A DNA stretch of 38,920 nt from Sphingomonadales bacterium (GCA_025360285.1 JANYCM010000283.1:1-38920), one strand, 5' to 3'; positions 1 through 8,581 are shown, counted from the first letter of the stretch. Notes: generated from the sequence alone by a model not told the origin. Numbers and translations are program-made.

Positions 1-291
1 GATTTCAATGTGCTGGCGGAGAAATCGCGCTGGGCGCGCATCAAGTCGGCGATCACCGGGGCGCTGCTGGGGCCAATCTACGCCTTTTCGCGGGCCTTCA
101 TGCCGATTCTGCCGCTGGCCGGCCTGTTGCACGTCACCCGAGATGCCCAGGTGCGCGATATCTTGTTGCGGCCTGATGATTTCCGCACGCCCTTTGGTCC
201 TGAAATGGCCGAACTGTCAGGAGCGCAACCTTCCTGCTTGGTCTTGATGGCGCCGAACATGACCGGCTGCACGCCATCTTGCAGCAGGTGA
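1..291 (+). CDS. N-terminal fragment of cytochrome P450 (5' end outside window), frame 1; appears to belong to the next ORF but is separated by a frameshift near 219-230
   Basis: Frame 1 is open from base 1: DFNVLAEKSRWARIKSAITGALLGPIYAF...VTRDAQVRDILLRPDDFRTPFGPEMAELSG, typical P450 N-terminal region; continuation FLLGLDGAEHDRLHAILQQV is found in frame 3 from ~228. Confidence 0.7.
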   Translation, partial: DFNVLAEKSRWARIKSAITGALLGPIYAFSRAFMPILPLAGLLHVTRDAQVRDILLRPDDFRTPFGPEMAELSGAQPSCLVLMAPNMTGCTPSCSR

Positions 292-3200
292 TCCGGCGGG
301 ACGATGGCGCGCTGATCGCCGGGCTTTCGACGCGTTTTGCTGGGGCGCTGCTGGAAAACAGCGCCGGGCGGATCGATGTGGTTGGAGATCTGTTGAAGCG
401 CGTGCCGGCCGAAATCTGCCTGCGCTATTTCGGGCTGAAATTTGATGATGTCGATGCGCTCGGCGACTGGACAATGGCCATCTCGGCGCTGTTGTTCGGC
501 GATCCCTATGGCGTGCCCGAAACCCGCGCGCTGGCGCTGAATGGCACGCGGCGGCTGCGCTTTGTCATCGATGATGCGCTGGCGCGCACGCAATTGCTGT
601 GCCGGCAGGGCAAGCTGCCCGCAGAGGGCGAGACGCTGATCGAACGGCTGGTGCTTCTGCAGCAGCAAGGCGCGGTCACCGATGCTGAAATCCGCGCCAT
701 TCTCGTCGGCCTGGCGACGGGCTTCATCCCGACCAACACACTGGCGGCGACGCGGATGTTGCAGGTGTTGCTCGATCGGCCCGAGGCAATGGCAATGGCG
801 CGGGCGGCGGCGCTCGCCGACGATCTGCCCACTATGCGCCGGATCGTGCTGGAGGCCGGCCGGCTGAGCCCGGCGCTGTCGCCCGGCCAATGGCGTTACT
901 GCCCGCAGGACACCAGCGTGATGGTCGATGGGCGGGCCAAGACCATCAAGGCGGGGTCAACGCTGATCGTTTCGACCATGTCGGCGATGCGCGATCGCCG
1001 CGCCGTGACGGAACCCAAACGTTTCTGGCCGGATCGTACCGGCGCCGATGGTCAATGGCAGGAACCCGATCTGGTGTTTGGCATCGGGCCCCACACCTGC
1101 ATGGGCAAGCATCTGGCGATCGAACAGATTACCGCGCTGTTCACGCTGCTGTTGAAAACACCGGACTTGCAGGTGGCCAGGGGCAAGGCTGGCCGGATGC
1201 AGTGGACAGGGCCGTTCCCGCGCCACCTTATCATGACATTCGCCACCCCGGCGGCGGAACAGTCGATGTTCCTGATCATCGCTCGCGCGGCGCCTGGCGT
1301 GACAAAGGCGGCGATCGACGCCCAACTCGCTGCATTGGGCAATCCCGCCGGCGCCGCCATGCGTGCGGCACTGGATGCCACCGGCATTGTGCATTTTTCA
1401 TCGCTTGCCAGCATCGAACATGAAGCCGGGGTCGATATCGTCTGGGAATTGAGCGTTGACGGTACGCAAGCCGCGGCCGTCGCCCTGTTGGCGCGGGAAA
1501 CGGCAGCGCTGCTGACGCCGATCTGGGCACAATGCGGCTTTGATAAGGCCGGCGATCTGACAACCTTCCTTGCCGACCATATCGTCGATCTACACGGCAA
1601 GCCCTGGGGAGCGAACGGCCTCAACTATAATGGCCTTGCCGAATTCCCGGTCGCGGCGGTGGCCAGGCAGGCGCGGTTTGCCAGCTTTGTCGAACGTGTG
1701 CTGGCCGATTTCCTGACCAGCGAAGCCGCGCGAGGCAGCCATGCCATGCTGGCGCTGACCTATGTGCGGCGCATCCTCAGCCAGGACCGCAGCCTGGCGC
1801 TGACCGCGACACCGTCACAGCGTGCGCTGTTGCAGGAAGCCGCCGACGAGCAGTTTGACGGCTTTCGCCTGAAGCCGACGGCCGCCGAACTGAAACTCGC
1901 TGACTTCCGCCCGAAAACCTATCTTGGCACGCTGATGGCGTTTCTGGCGTCGCGCGAAGGGTTGATCGTCACGGTCCCGGCGCTGGCGCTGCTGGCGTGG
2001 TTCTGTTGGGTATTTGCCAGCCATGATCCCAGCGCCGGGCTGTTGTGGCGCTACACCGGCACCGGCCTGCGCGCGCTGCTGGCGACCATTATAGTGATGA
2101 TCATCCCGCCGGTCCTGTTCTTCCTGCTCATCCGCCGCGCCGAAAAGCGCGATTGGATCGATCCGGCCCAGGCGCCGCTCGATCATATCGCCGCCATCGC
2201 CCGGATGGAGGATGCCCCCGGCTTTGCGCAGAACCATATATTGGCGCTGGGCGAGATGAAGCCCGGTTTGTTGCGCGCCTTCGCTCATGCCTTTGCGCTG
2301 TGGGCCAACCGGATGATCATCGCGTTTTTTTACCGGCCCGGCTTCATTATCAACATGGGCACCATCCATTATGCGCGCTGGTGGCGGGTGCCGGGGACCA
2401 ACAAGGCGGCATTTTATTCCAACTTCGACGGCAGTTGGGAAAATTACCTCGAAGACTTCATCACCCGCACCCATTGGGGCCAGACCGCGGTGTGGAGCAA
2501 TTGGCAGGGCTTTCCTGAAACGCGTTACCTTGCCTTTCTGGGTGCCGAACAGGGCGATAATTTCAAGCGCTGGGTGCGCCTGCATCAACAGATCTTGCCG
2601 TTCTGGTACAGCCGCTTTCCGGCACTGACCACTGATCAGATCCGTAACAATGCGCTGATCCACAGCGGCGTTGCCCGGGCCCGATCGAACAGCGAGGCCG
2701 AGGAGTGGTTGCGCTGTTTCGGATCAATGCCGCGCGTCGATAACCGCATCGAAACTGACGAAATCCAGGCGGTGGTGTTCAGCGGCCTTAAAAAGCTGGC
2801 CTTTTCCACCTGCCTGGTGCTGCAACTACCCAGAGCCGAGGCACTGGGCGAATGGCTGGGCTGGATCAGGGGCACCACCCTGGCGCTCGACAGCGATGAG
2901 GCCAGCGATAGCGGGACGATGCTGGGCGGCCTGCTGGCGCAAGGGGTCATAGTGCCGAATTATGGCCATGACGGCACGGTCAATGGCTACAGCCTGGCGC
3001 ATTCGCTCACCCTGACTTTCGGTGATCGCCCGCTGGTCGGCGATGCGTCGGAGTATGATACAGCGCCGCAGCCGGTCGATACGTTGGACGGCGATAGCGA
3101 TCCGGTCGTGCTGGGCAAGTCCGACGCGCGTAATGCCACGCGGCGCGCGGTGTTTCTTGGCTGTTCGGCCGCCGGCCTCGGGCAATTCCCGGTGCCCAAT

Positions 3201-4529
3201 GCCGAACCCGACGCACTGTTGCAGGGCTTTCCCTACCCGTTCCGGCTTGGCATGCACCAGCGCGGCCGGACATTGGGTGATCTTGGCCCGCAGGATGCCG
3301 CCCAGTGGCGCTGGCACGATGGCACTGCCGAAGCGATTCTGTTTGTCTATGCCGAAACGCCGGATGATCTGGCCTTTGCGGCGCAGGTTCACCGCAGCCT
3401 GGTTGAAAACCATGGCGGCACGGTCATCGCCCAGACCGATTGCGCCCCCGCCGATATGGCCCGGCCGGATTTTGAACATTTCGGTTATCGCGATGGCATT
3501 TCGCAACCAGTGATCCGCGGCACCCAGCGATCGACACGCGATGTGCCGGCGCGTGATCTGTTGGAACCCGGTGAATTCATTCTGGGCTACAAGGACGGCC
3601 AGGGCTTTTTCCCGCCCAGCCCCTTGTTGCCGGCCGAAGCCGATCTGGCACTCGAACTGCCGATCCTGTCGGATGGCGATTTCGGCCGTTTTCCGGATTT
3701 TGGTGACAAGAGCCTGGGTGCCGCCCCGCGCGATTTCGGCCGCAACGGTGCCTTCATCGTCATCCGCGAGCTGGTGCAGGATGTTGACGGGTTTGAGGCT
3801 TTTACCGCGCGCAAGGCTGCCGAACTGCTCGGTGACGCCCCTGGCGCTAGCCAGACGGCATATCGCGACCTGTACAAGCTGATCGGGCAGTTCCCGGACA
3901 AGGATTGGATCAAGGCCAAGCTCATGGGGCGCTGGCCGAACGGCCGGCCGCTGATCGGCAATCCCGTCAACCGGGACTCCGCCGCGCCTGGCGATCCTGA
4001 CTGTCTTGCCGCCGAGACCGACAATGATTTCACCTATGGCAGCGATGATCCGCAGGGGCTGGCCTGCCCCTTTGGCGCCCATATCCGCCGCAGTAATCCG
4101 CGCGACAGCAAACAGCCAGGTGATGCCAAGGAACAGATCATCACCAACCGCCACCGCCTGTTGCGGCGCGGCCGGGCCTATGTGCGCCAATCAGCTGACG
4201 GCACCACCGAAAAGGGCCTCGTGTTTGCCGCCGTGTGCGCCGATCTGGAGCGCCAGTTCGAATTCGTCCAGCAGGCCTGGGCCAATGCTTCCAGCTTTCA
4301 TGGCCTGACCAACGAGCCTGATCCGATCTTTGGCGCCGATTGCCCTGATCCGGTAACTAGTGCGACGATGCCGCGTGATTTCACCATCCCGACCCCGGCC
4401 GGTCCGATCAAGCTCAATGGCATGCAAAGTTTTGTAACCGTGAAAGCCGGCGGCTATTTCTTCCTGCCCAGCCGCTCGGCACTCACCTGGCTGACCGATG
4501 CGGCGCTGCACGCGGCAGCGGCCCGATGA
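279..4529 (+). CDS. Cytochrome P450 - two-TM linker - DyP-type peroxidase fusion protein
   Basis: P450: ExxR-type EAGR, heme loop FGIGPHTCMG (~1077-1106). Hydrophobic pair ~1930-2130. C-terminal DyP: GYRDGISQP (GxxDG motif, ~3483) and AHIRRSNPRD with proximal His (~4080). ORF-track start is TTG at 279; the coding frame is open further upstream to ~219. Confidence 0.88.
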   Translation: MQQVIRRDDGALIAGLSTRFAGALLENSAGRIDVVGDLLKRVPAEICLRYFGLKFDDVDALGDWTMAISALLFGDPYGVPETRALALNGTRRLRFVIDDALARTQLLCRQGKLPAEGETLIERLVLLQQQGAVTDAEIRAILVGLATGFIPTNTLAATRMLQVLLDRPEAMAMARAAALADDLPTMRRIVLEAGRLSPALSPGQWRYCPQDTSVMVDGRAKTIKAGSTLIVSTMSAMRDRRAVTEPKRFWPDRTGADGQWQEPDLVFGIGPHTCMGKHLAIEQITALFTLLLKTPDLQVARGKAGRMQWTGPFPRHLIMTFATPAAEQSMFLIIARAAPGVTKAAIDAQLAALGNPAGAAMRAALDATGIVHFSSLASIEHEAGVDIVWELSVDGTQAAAVALLARETAALLTPIWAQCGFDKAGDLTTFLADHIVDLHGKPWGANGLNYNGLAEFPVAAVARQARFASFVERVLADFLTSEAARGSHAMLALTYVRRILSQDRSLALTATPSQRALLQEAADEQFDGFRLKPTAAELKLADFRPKTYLGTLMAFLASREGLIVTVPALALLAWFCWVFASHDPSAGLLWRYTGTGLRALLATIIVMIIPPVLFFLLIRRAEKRDWIDPAQAPLDHIAAIARMEDAPGFAQNHILALGEMKPGLLRAFAHAFALWANRMIIAFFYRPGFIINMGTIHYARWWRVPGTNKAAFYSNFDGSWENYLEDFITRTHWGQTAVWSNWQGFPETRYLAFLGAEQGDNFKRWVRLHQQILPFWYSRFPALTTDQIRNNALIHSGVARARSNSEAEEWLRCFGSMPRVDNRIETDEIQAVVFSGLKKLAFSTCLVLQLPRAEALGEWLGWIRGTTLALDSDEASDSGTMLGGLLAQGVIVPNYGHDGTVNGYSLAHSLTLTFGDRPLVGDASEYDTAPQPVDTLDGDSDPVVLGKSDARNATRRAVFLGCSAAGLGQFPVPNAEPDALLQGFPYPFRLGMHQRGRTLGDLGPQDAAQWRWHDGTAEAILFVYAETPDDLAFAAQVHRSLVENHGGTVIAQTDCAPADMARPDFEHFGYRDGISQPVIRGTQRSTRDVPARDLLEPGEFILGYKDGQGFFPPSPLLPAEADLALELPILSDGDFGRFPDFGDKSLGAAPRDFGRNGAFIVIRELVQDVDGFEAFTARKAAELLGDAPGASQTAYRDLYKLIGQFPDKDWIKAKLMGRWPNGRPLIGNPVNRDSAAPGDPDCLAAETDNDFTYGSDDPQGLACPFGAHIRRSNPRDSKQPGDAKEQIITNRHRLLRRGRAYVRQSADGTTEKGLVFAAVCADLERQFEFVQQAWANASSFHGLTNEPDPIFGADCPDPVTSATMPRDFTIPTPAGPIKLNGMQSFVTVKAGGYFFLPSRSALTWLTDAALHAAAAR

Positions 4530-5215
4530 GCGCCGACGATGACGAACTGGCAATGCTGTTGCCCTTTTACGTCAACAGGACATTGGGACCGGCGGACGCG
4601 GCACGTGTCGAAGTCGCCTTGGCACGATCGTCAGAGCTTCGGGCTGAACTGTCGATAATTCATGATCTGGCACAAAAACTTAAAGCAGGGGGCAGGGAAG
4701 TGACCATTCAGCAGGAACCGGACGACCATCGGCTGGCGGCCGTTCTCGGCCGGATTGATGACAAGCCAGCGGCGGTGGTCGCTGCCCCGCCTGCCCGCCC
4801 CGGCCTCGGCAAGCTGCTGGCGTTTCTCAATCCGCAGCGCTGGCACCCGGCCGTTGCCTTGTCGCTGATGCTGGCGGTGGGCGGGCAGACGGTGTTCATC
4901 GGCAATCTGGCGGCGACGAAGCGCAGCAACAGCCAGGAGATTGCCAGCCTCAACAAACAGGTCGGTGATCTTCAGTACGCGCTCGCCTCCGGGCCGGAAG
5001 GGGTTCACCCCGGCAATGTCGTGGTGCAGTTGCGCCCTGATGCGGGCTGGGCGGCCGTTGCGGCGTTGCTCGGCAAGGAAGGCCTGACGATCGTCGGCGG
5101 GCCAAGCGATGGCACGCTCACCCTGTCGTCGGACGCCAAGGGGGCGGCGCTGCAAGCGCTGATCACCCGGCTGCGCGCCTCGCCGCTGGTGACGGCTGCG
5201 GATAAGGCCGCATGA
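4526..5215 (+). CDS. Anti-sigma-factor-like single-pass membrane protein lacking zinc ligands
   Basis: N-terminal LLPFYVNRTLGPADAARVEVALARSSELRAEL resembles anti-sigma domains (LPWYVNGTL..EERARVEAHL); one TM segment (AVALSLMLAVGGQTVFIGNL); 4-nt ATGA overlaps with both neighbours; no Cys in the protein. Confidence 0.65.
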   Translation: MSADDDELAMLLPFYVNRTLGPADAARVEVALARSSELRAELSIIHDLAQKLKAGGREVTIQQEPDDHRLAAVLGRIDDKPAAVVAAPPARPGLGKLLAFLNPQRWHPAVALSLMLAVGGQTVFIGNLAATKRSNSQEIASLNKQVGDLQYALASGPEGVHPGNVVVQLRPDAGWAAVAALLGKEGLTIVGGPSDGTLTLSSDAKGAALQALITRLRASPLVTAADKAA

Positions 5216-6480
5216 AGCGGGTTATCACCGCCGGCGTGGCGGCGCTGCTTGCTACGGCGGCTTTGGCGCAGGCGGGGCCCAACGGGCAAGCAGCACCAAG
5301 GAGCGGAAACACCGCCGCTGGCATCGGCATCGGTATCGGCATTGGCGTCGCGCTGGGCGCCTTGAAGAAACTGAAAGGTGCGGCGCCTGCGGTGCCGACG
5401 CTGGAAATGCGCGACGCTGTCATTGCCGATTATCTGCCCGGTCAGATCATCTTCCTGATGGCGCCGGGCGCGGCGGGCGCCGATCGTGTGGCCCGCGCTG
5501 CCAAAGTCGTCATCATCGAAACCGCGCTGCTGGACGAGGCCGGGCTGGTGATGGTCGTCGCCCAATTGGCGCCCGGGGACAGCGTGCCGGCGGTCAAGGC
5601 CAGGCTGGAGGCGCAGCGCGGCGTCCTGTGGGCGCAGCCTGATTACCAGTTTCAATTGCTCGGCCAGAGCTTTCCGAAACGCTTTGCCCTTCATGCCATT
5701 CCCGAAAAACAACCGACGGTGTCGGGCGCAATCGTGATGATCGATGCGCCGGTCGATCTTGGCCACCCCAATCTCGCCGGCGTGCTGGTCACCCAGAGCA
5801 GTTTCGGTGTTGACCCGGTGCCCGCCGTACATGGCACGGTCGTTGCGGCGCTGCTGGTTGGCACCGGCGCCTATCCGGGGACGGCGCAGGGGGCATCTCT
5901 GACCAGCCTCGCCGCCTTCGGGCCGGCGGCCCAAGGAACGGCGAATGGCGCGTCGCTATCGCGCACATCATATCTCGCCAAGGCGATGAACGAGGCGTCG
6001 CGGCTGCGGCCTGATGTGCTCAACCTATCGTTCGGCGGCCCGGAAGACCGGCTGCTCGGGGTGATGCTTGATACGATCCACAAGAATGGCGTGTGTGTAT
6101 CGGCGGCGGCGGGCAATGCCGGTCCGACGGGCCATGTGCTGTTTCCCGCCACCCATCCGGCCAGCCTGGCGGTGACAGCGGTCGATGAAAATCTGCGTGG
6201 GTATCAATTCGCTTCGCAGGGTGATCGGGTCGATGTCGCCGGCGTCGGCGTCGGGCTGAATGCGGCGGTGCCGGGCGGCCGGCGCGCCGTCTCGGGCACC
6301 AGCTTCGCCACGGCTGTCATCTCCGGCGCGCTGCTCCGCATGCCGGCCTGCCACGGCGGGCGTGACCCTGACGCGATGAAGGCCCAGGTCGCGGCGGCGG
6401 CGAAGGATTTGGGCGTGCCGGGCCGCGATTCCGTGTTCGGGGCAGGGCTGTTTCGGCTTACCGCGGCGAAGAAAAACTGA
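5212..6480 (+). CDS. Exported S8 family (subtilisin-like) serine peptidase
   Basis: Signal peptide MKRVITAGVAALLATAALAQA; catalytic motifs VMIDAPVDLGHPNL (Asp), VHGTVVAALLVG (His), SGTSFATAVISGAL (Ser), oxyanion AAAGNAGP. Confidence 0.88.
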   Translation: MKRVITAGVAALLATAALAQAGPNGQAAPRSGNTAAGIGIGIGIGVALGALKKLKGAAPAVPTLEMRDAVIADYLPGQIIFLMAPGAAGADRVARAAKVVIIETALLDEAGLVMVVAQLAPGDSVPAVKARLEAQRGVLWAQPDYQFQLLGQSFPKRFALHAIPEKQPTVSGAIVMIDAPVDLGHPNLAGVLVTQSSFGVDPVPAVHGTVVAALLVGTGAYPGTAQGASLTSLAAFGPAAQGTANGASLSRTSYLAKAMNEASRLRPDVLNLSFGGPEDRLLGVMLDTIHKNGVCVSAAAGNAGPTGHVLFPATHPASLAVTAVDENLRGYQFASQGDRVDVAGVGVGLNAAVPGGRRAVSGTSFATAVISGALLRMPACHGGRDPDAMKAQVAAAAKDLGVPGRDSVFGAGLFRLTAAKKN

Positions 6481-6565
6481 CGGCTGATTGAACCATTGCT
6501 CGCTGCGAAACGACTGGGATTGTCTGCTCATGATGACGCAGATTTTCTTAAATTCGGAGATGGCA

Positions 6566-7297
6566 ATGATGATCACCACAGTGCGTTTCGGTTTCAATTC
6601 GCTGCTGTTGGCGGCAAGTATCTTCTCAACGGCGGCCCTGGCGCAGGATGCAATCAGGCCGCTGCCCTCGCGCAATGAAATTGTGCTGCCATGCTGCCGC
6701 TGCATCGATGGCAAAGTCGCGGCGATCGACGTCAGCACCGGCACGGCGCCCTGGCAGGTCAACAGCAGTATACCGGGCGCGACCGGCAGCTTCACTCCCG
6801 GTGCGATCAGCGTTCCGCATCCAGCCTGGACGTCCACGCCGGCACTCGGTTCGGCGAAATGGCTGCAGCCTTCGACCTCGACCACCATGCAGAATTTCCA
6901 GAACGGCTTCGCCACCTACACGCTGAAGATCCGCGTGCAGCAATGCACCATCCCGCAAAAGGTGATTATTTCCGGCAAGCTGGCAGGGGACGACGTCGCT
7001 TTTGCCTATATTGATAACCCCAGCTCGCCTCCCAGCACCACCACGATAAACAGCGGTGGCGGGGCCAATTTCCCGCTGGCGGGAATCAAGTCGATCAATG
7101 GCGCCCTCGGCACCGGGCCGTTTACAGCGCCCGGCGTCTATACCTTGCGCGTCGTAATGCAAAATACCGGTCAGGGCCCCGCGGCGATAATCCTCAACGG
7201 ACAGATCACCAGCGTCTGCAAGGACCGCTATGCGCCGACCGACACACGGCCGATCGACACGCGCGCGGCGACACATATCGAGCCTGTCTCGCGCTGA
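6566..7297 (+). CDS. Secreted protein of unknown function with CCRC motif
   Basis: Start chosen at ATG 6566 with GGAG upstream; signal peptide MMITTVRFGFNSLLLAASIFSTAALAQ; mature start with EIVLPCCRCIDGKVAAIDVSTGTAPWQV. Confidence 0.6.
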   Translation: MMITTVRFGFNSLLLAASIFSTAALAQDAIRPLPSRNEIVLPCCRCIDGKVAAIDVSTGTAPWQVNSSIPGATGSFTPGAISVPHPAWTSTPALGSAKWLQPSTSTTMQNFQNGFATYTLKIRVQQCTIPQKVIISGKLAGDDVAFAYIDNPSSPPSTTTINSGGGANFPLAGIKSINGALGTGPFTAPGVYTLRVVMQNTGQGPAAIILNGQITSVCKDRYAPTDTRPIDTRAATHIEPVSR

Positions 7298-7361
7298 AGC
7301 CGGGCGTTCTGCCGTCGCCGAAATGATGTACTTGTCTGGCGGCCGCACGTCTTGATTGCAT

Positions 7362-7390
7362 TCCCTCCCCGTCGACGCTGCGGGGAGGGA
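7362..7390. terminator. 10-bp perfect hairpin downstream of 6566-7297 CDS, candidate terminator
   Basis: TCCCTCCCCG-TCGACGCTG-CGGGGAGGGA; no clear U-tract. Confidence 0.4.
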
Positions 7391-7682
7391 GCCATTTCAA
7401 GCTTACCGCAATCGAGTCTGGGGGGTCTGGAGCCAGGCCGACGGCGGAATTTACCGCTGAGGAGCTTGGGCTGTCCTACACAGGCTGTCTGTGCTATCAA
7501 TTCGCCCGTCGGCTCTTTGACATCGCAAATCCGCAGAAGGCGCCAACACTTTCGAATTACTGACAAATCCTACACCAACAAATCCTGGACAAGAAATTCG
7601 TCCAAAAGTCCGTCACCTGGGATCTGTGTGACTTTTGGGACTTTCGGTAGCTTGCACCACCGCCCGGCGGAGCGTGAATGCG

Positions 7683-8579
7683 CTATGCCTCGCCCAGAAA
7701 GCCGCGTAATTCGGCGATAAAGTCAGCCGTGCGGTCATGGTGCACCCAATGGCCGGCGTTCTGGTACAGCGACACCCGCGCCGTTTTGAACAGCGCCAGC
7801 CGGCCATCAACTGCCGGGTTTGAAGCCCAGCTTTCGGCGCCATAGACCAGCAGGGTGGGGCACGTGATGCGACCCCACAGGCCCTCCAGCTCCTCATGGG
7901 TGATGTCCACCGAACTGAACGAGCGGACATAATTGTCGAATTTCCAGCTGTAGCTGCCGTCTTCATTCTGCAGCATGCCATGGATCGTCAGGTGGCGGGC
8001 CTGTTCCGGGTTCAGATGGCGGTTTTCGGCCTGCATCCGCGCCAGCGCCTCATCCATGCTGGCATAGCGTTTCGGCAGGCGGTGGCTGAGCGCCCGCTGT
8101 TCATCGATCCAGCCACGCAACCGGTTCGCGGCGCTCACCTCGCCGCGTTCGGCGCGCTGTTTGGGGGAGGGGCCAAGGCCTTCGATGGCGACCAATTTGG
8201 CGACATTTTCCGGGTAGAGCCCAGTGTAGCGCAGCGCGATATTGCCGCCCAGCGAATGCGCGACGATGGTCAGTGGTGCCAGTTTTTGCTGATGGATCAG
8301 TTGCGCCAGATCATAGACGAAGGCCGCCATCGAGTAATTGCCATCAGGCGACCAGGCGCTGTCACCATGGCCGCGCAGATCGGGGGCGATAACATGCCAG
8401 TCGCGGGCCAGATCGGCCGCTACCCAGTCCCAGTTTCGGCAATGGTCGCGGCCGCCGTGGAGCAGCAACAGGGGCGGTGCGTCGGCATTGCCCCAATCGA
8501 CATAATGCAGCCGCAGGCGCTGCGAAATGAAGCTGTTGGAGGTGGGGCCTGCCAGGGCAGGCGGACGGGGCAGGACCAT
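7683..8579 (-). CDS. Alpha/beta fold hydrolase
   Basis: LLLLHGGRDHCRNWDWVAADLARDWHVIAPDLRGHGDS, nucleophile elbow AHSLGGNIA, C-terminal GHWVHHD. Confidence 0.85.
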   Translation of the reverse strand: MVLPRPPALAGPTSNSFISQRLRLHYVDWGNADAPPLLLLHGGRDHCRNWDWVAADLARDWHVIAPDLRGHGDSAWSPDGNYSMAAFVYDLAQLIHQQKLAPLTIVAHSLGGNIALRYTGLYPENVAKLVAIEGLGPSPKQRAERGEVSAANRLRGWIDEQRALSHRLPKRYASMDEALARMQAENRHLNPEQARHLTIHGMLQNEDGSYSWKFDNYVRSFSSVDITHEELEGLWGRITCPTLLVYGAESWASNPAVDGRLALFKTARVSLYQNAGHWVHHDRTADFIAELRGFLGEA

Positions 8580-8581
8580 GG

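Noticed and set aside
2826-4190. 454-aa minus-strand ORF opposite the DyP domain
   Set aside because: The plus strand carries intact DyP catalytic motifs; the minus translation shows no recognisable domain.
5320-5350. GIGIGIGIGV repeat (ggcatcggcatcggtatcggcattggc) in the S8 peptidase
   Set aside because: Short low-complexity Gly-Ile stretch after the signal peptide; common glycine-zipper-like segment, too short to call a functional repeat.
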